Assembly (NCBI GenBank): GCA_022763385.1
Contig: JALEGQ010000224.1
Location: forward strand, 1 to 33,475
Source of the DNA: a bacterium
Lineage (GTDB): Bacteria; Bdellovibrionota_C; UBA2361; RFPC01
Length of the DNA: 33,475 nucleotides
Direction: 5' to 3'
Shown: positions 33,345-33,475 of the stretch, piece after piece
Layout: each line of letters opens with the position of its first letter
Position numbering within the stretch: position 1 is the first letter of the stretch
Position numbers and translations under genes: made by a program
The notes under the pieces: model-generated
Databases searched by the model: none
What the model was told of the DNA's origin: nothing
The model's input: the letters and a program-made list of their open reading frames with translations, nothing else

Positions 33345-33475
33345 CTGATCTCTCCATCCTTTTCAACCGCTATCTGTTCACCCCAGCGTTGCATAAAAAT
33401 TTGTTCGTAGAGCCACAAGAGTAGTGCAGATTGGGGCTTTGGGCGAGTTTTTAGGACGAAAGTGTACTGCACGTA
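33345..33475. other. Upstream region of the sulfurtransferase gene
   Basis: No gene is supported here. The 131 bases should hold the promoter of the rhodanese-sufE block. On the minus strand TTGTGG and TTTATG, spaced by 16 bases, could be a weak promoter, but the match is poor. Open frames across it show no recognisable protein. Confidence 0.4.

Noticed and set aside
33122-33472. 116-residue minus-strand frame at the window end
   Set aside because: It overlaps the rhodanese 5' end in another frame and has no family features.

Overview
The window comes from a Gram-negative bacterium. It encodes a type II secretion system (T2SS) with an outer-membrane secretin, a BamD-like lipoprotein, a bifunctional penicillin-binding protein and an exported MsrA. 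The gene content (GspN, an NtrY-type kinase next to a DUF4390-like gene, a PabB-PabC fusion, frequent GTG/TTG starts and four-base ATGA/GTGA overlaps) resembles deltaproteobacterial or Bdellovibrionota-like lineages. The sequence alone does not fix the taxon. Coding density is very high and the longest gene-free stretch is about 260 bases.

Layout. (1) Bases 1-277, minus strand: 5' part of panC, divergent from the next block. (2) Bases 360-10060, plus strand: BamD-like TPR lipoprotein, gspC, gspD, gspE, an unrecognised membrane-anchored extracytoplasmic protein (possibly a beta-propeller), and a pabB-pabC fusion. (3) Bases 10110-12258: an accessory island with a ParE/RelE-type toxin-antitoxin pair (plus) and a 487-residue orphan protein (minus) that splits the T2SS cluster. 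(4) Bases 12519-19449, plus strand: gspF, G, H, I, J, L, M, N, with no gspK. A long near-perfect inverted repeat (19436-19536) overlaps the 3' end of gspN. (5) Bases 19596-20756: two small unrecognised genes, a membrane-anchored coiled-coil protein and a probable winged-helix protein. (6) Bases 20814-27364, minus strand: a compact operon reading yebC, ruvA, ruvB, DUF4390-like, ntrY-like kinase, fbp. (7) Bases 27445-31733, plus strand: PBP1-type peptidoglycan synthase, exported MsrA and an FAD-dependent oxidoreductase, in overlapping reading frames. (8) Bases 31757-33344, minus strand: rhodanese sulfurtransferase, SufE and a tiny HicB-like protein, overlapping stop-to-start.

How the genes work together. 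GspC/D form the outer-membrane channel and its inner-membrane link. GspE is the ATPase and GspF/L/M form the inner-membrane platform. GspG is the major pseudopilin and GspH/I/J are minor pseudopilins. GspN is an accessory part. The prepilin peptidase (GspO), GspK and a pilotin are not in the window. The minus-strand operon mixes translation control (YebC), Holliday-junction migration (RuvAB), envelope sensing (NtrY-like) and gluconeogenesis (Fbp). The last block is a likely sulfur-transfer set.

The best candidates for new biology are the extracytoplasmic protein inside the T2SS operon, the roughly 250-residue C-terminal extension of GspD, the orphan 487-residue protein, the missing gspK, and the REP/MITE-like inverted repeat. 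I see no CRISPR array, rRNA, tRNA, prophage or complete insertion sequence.
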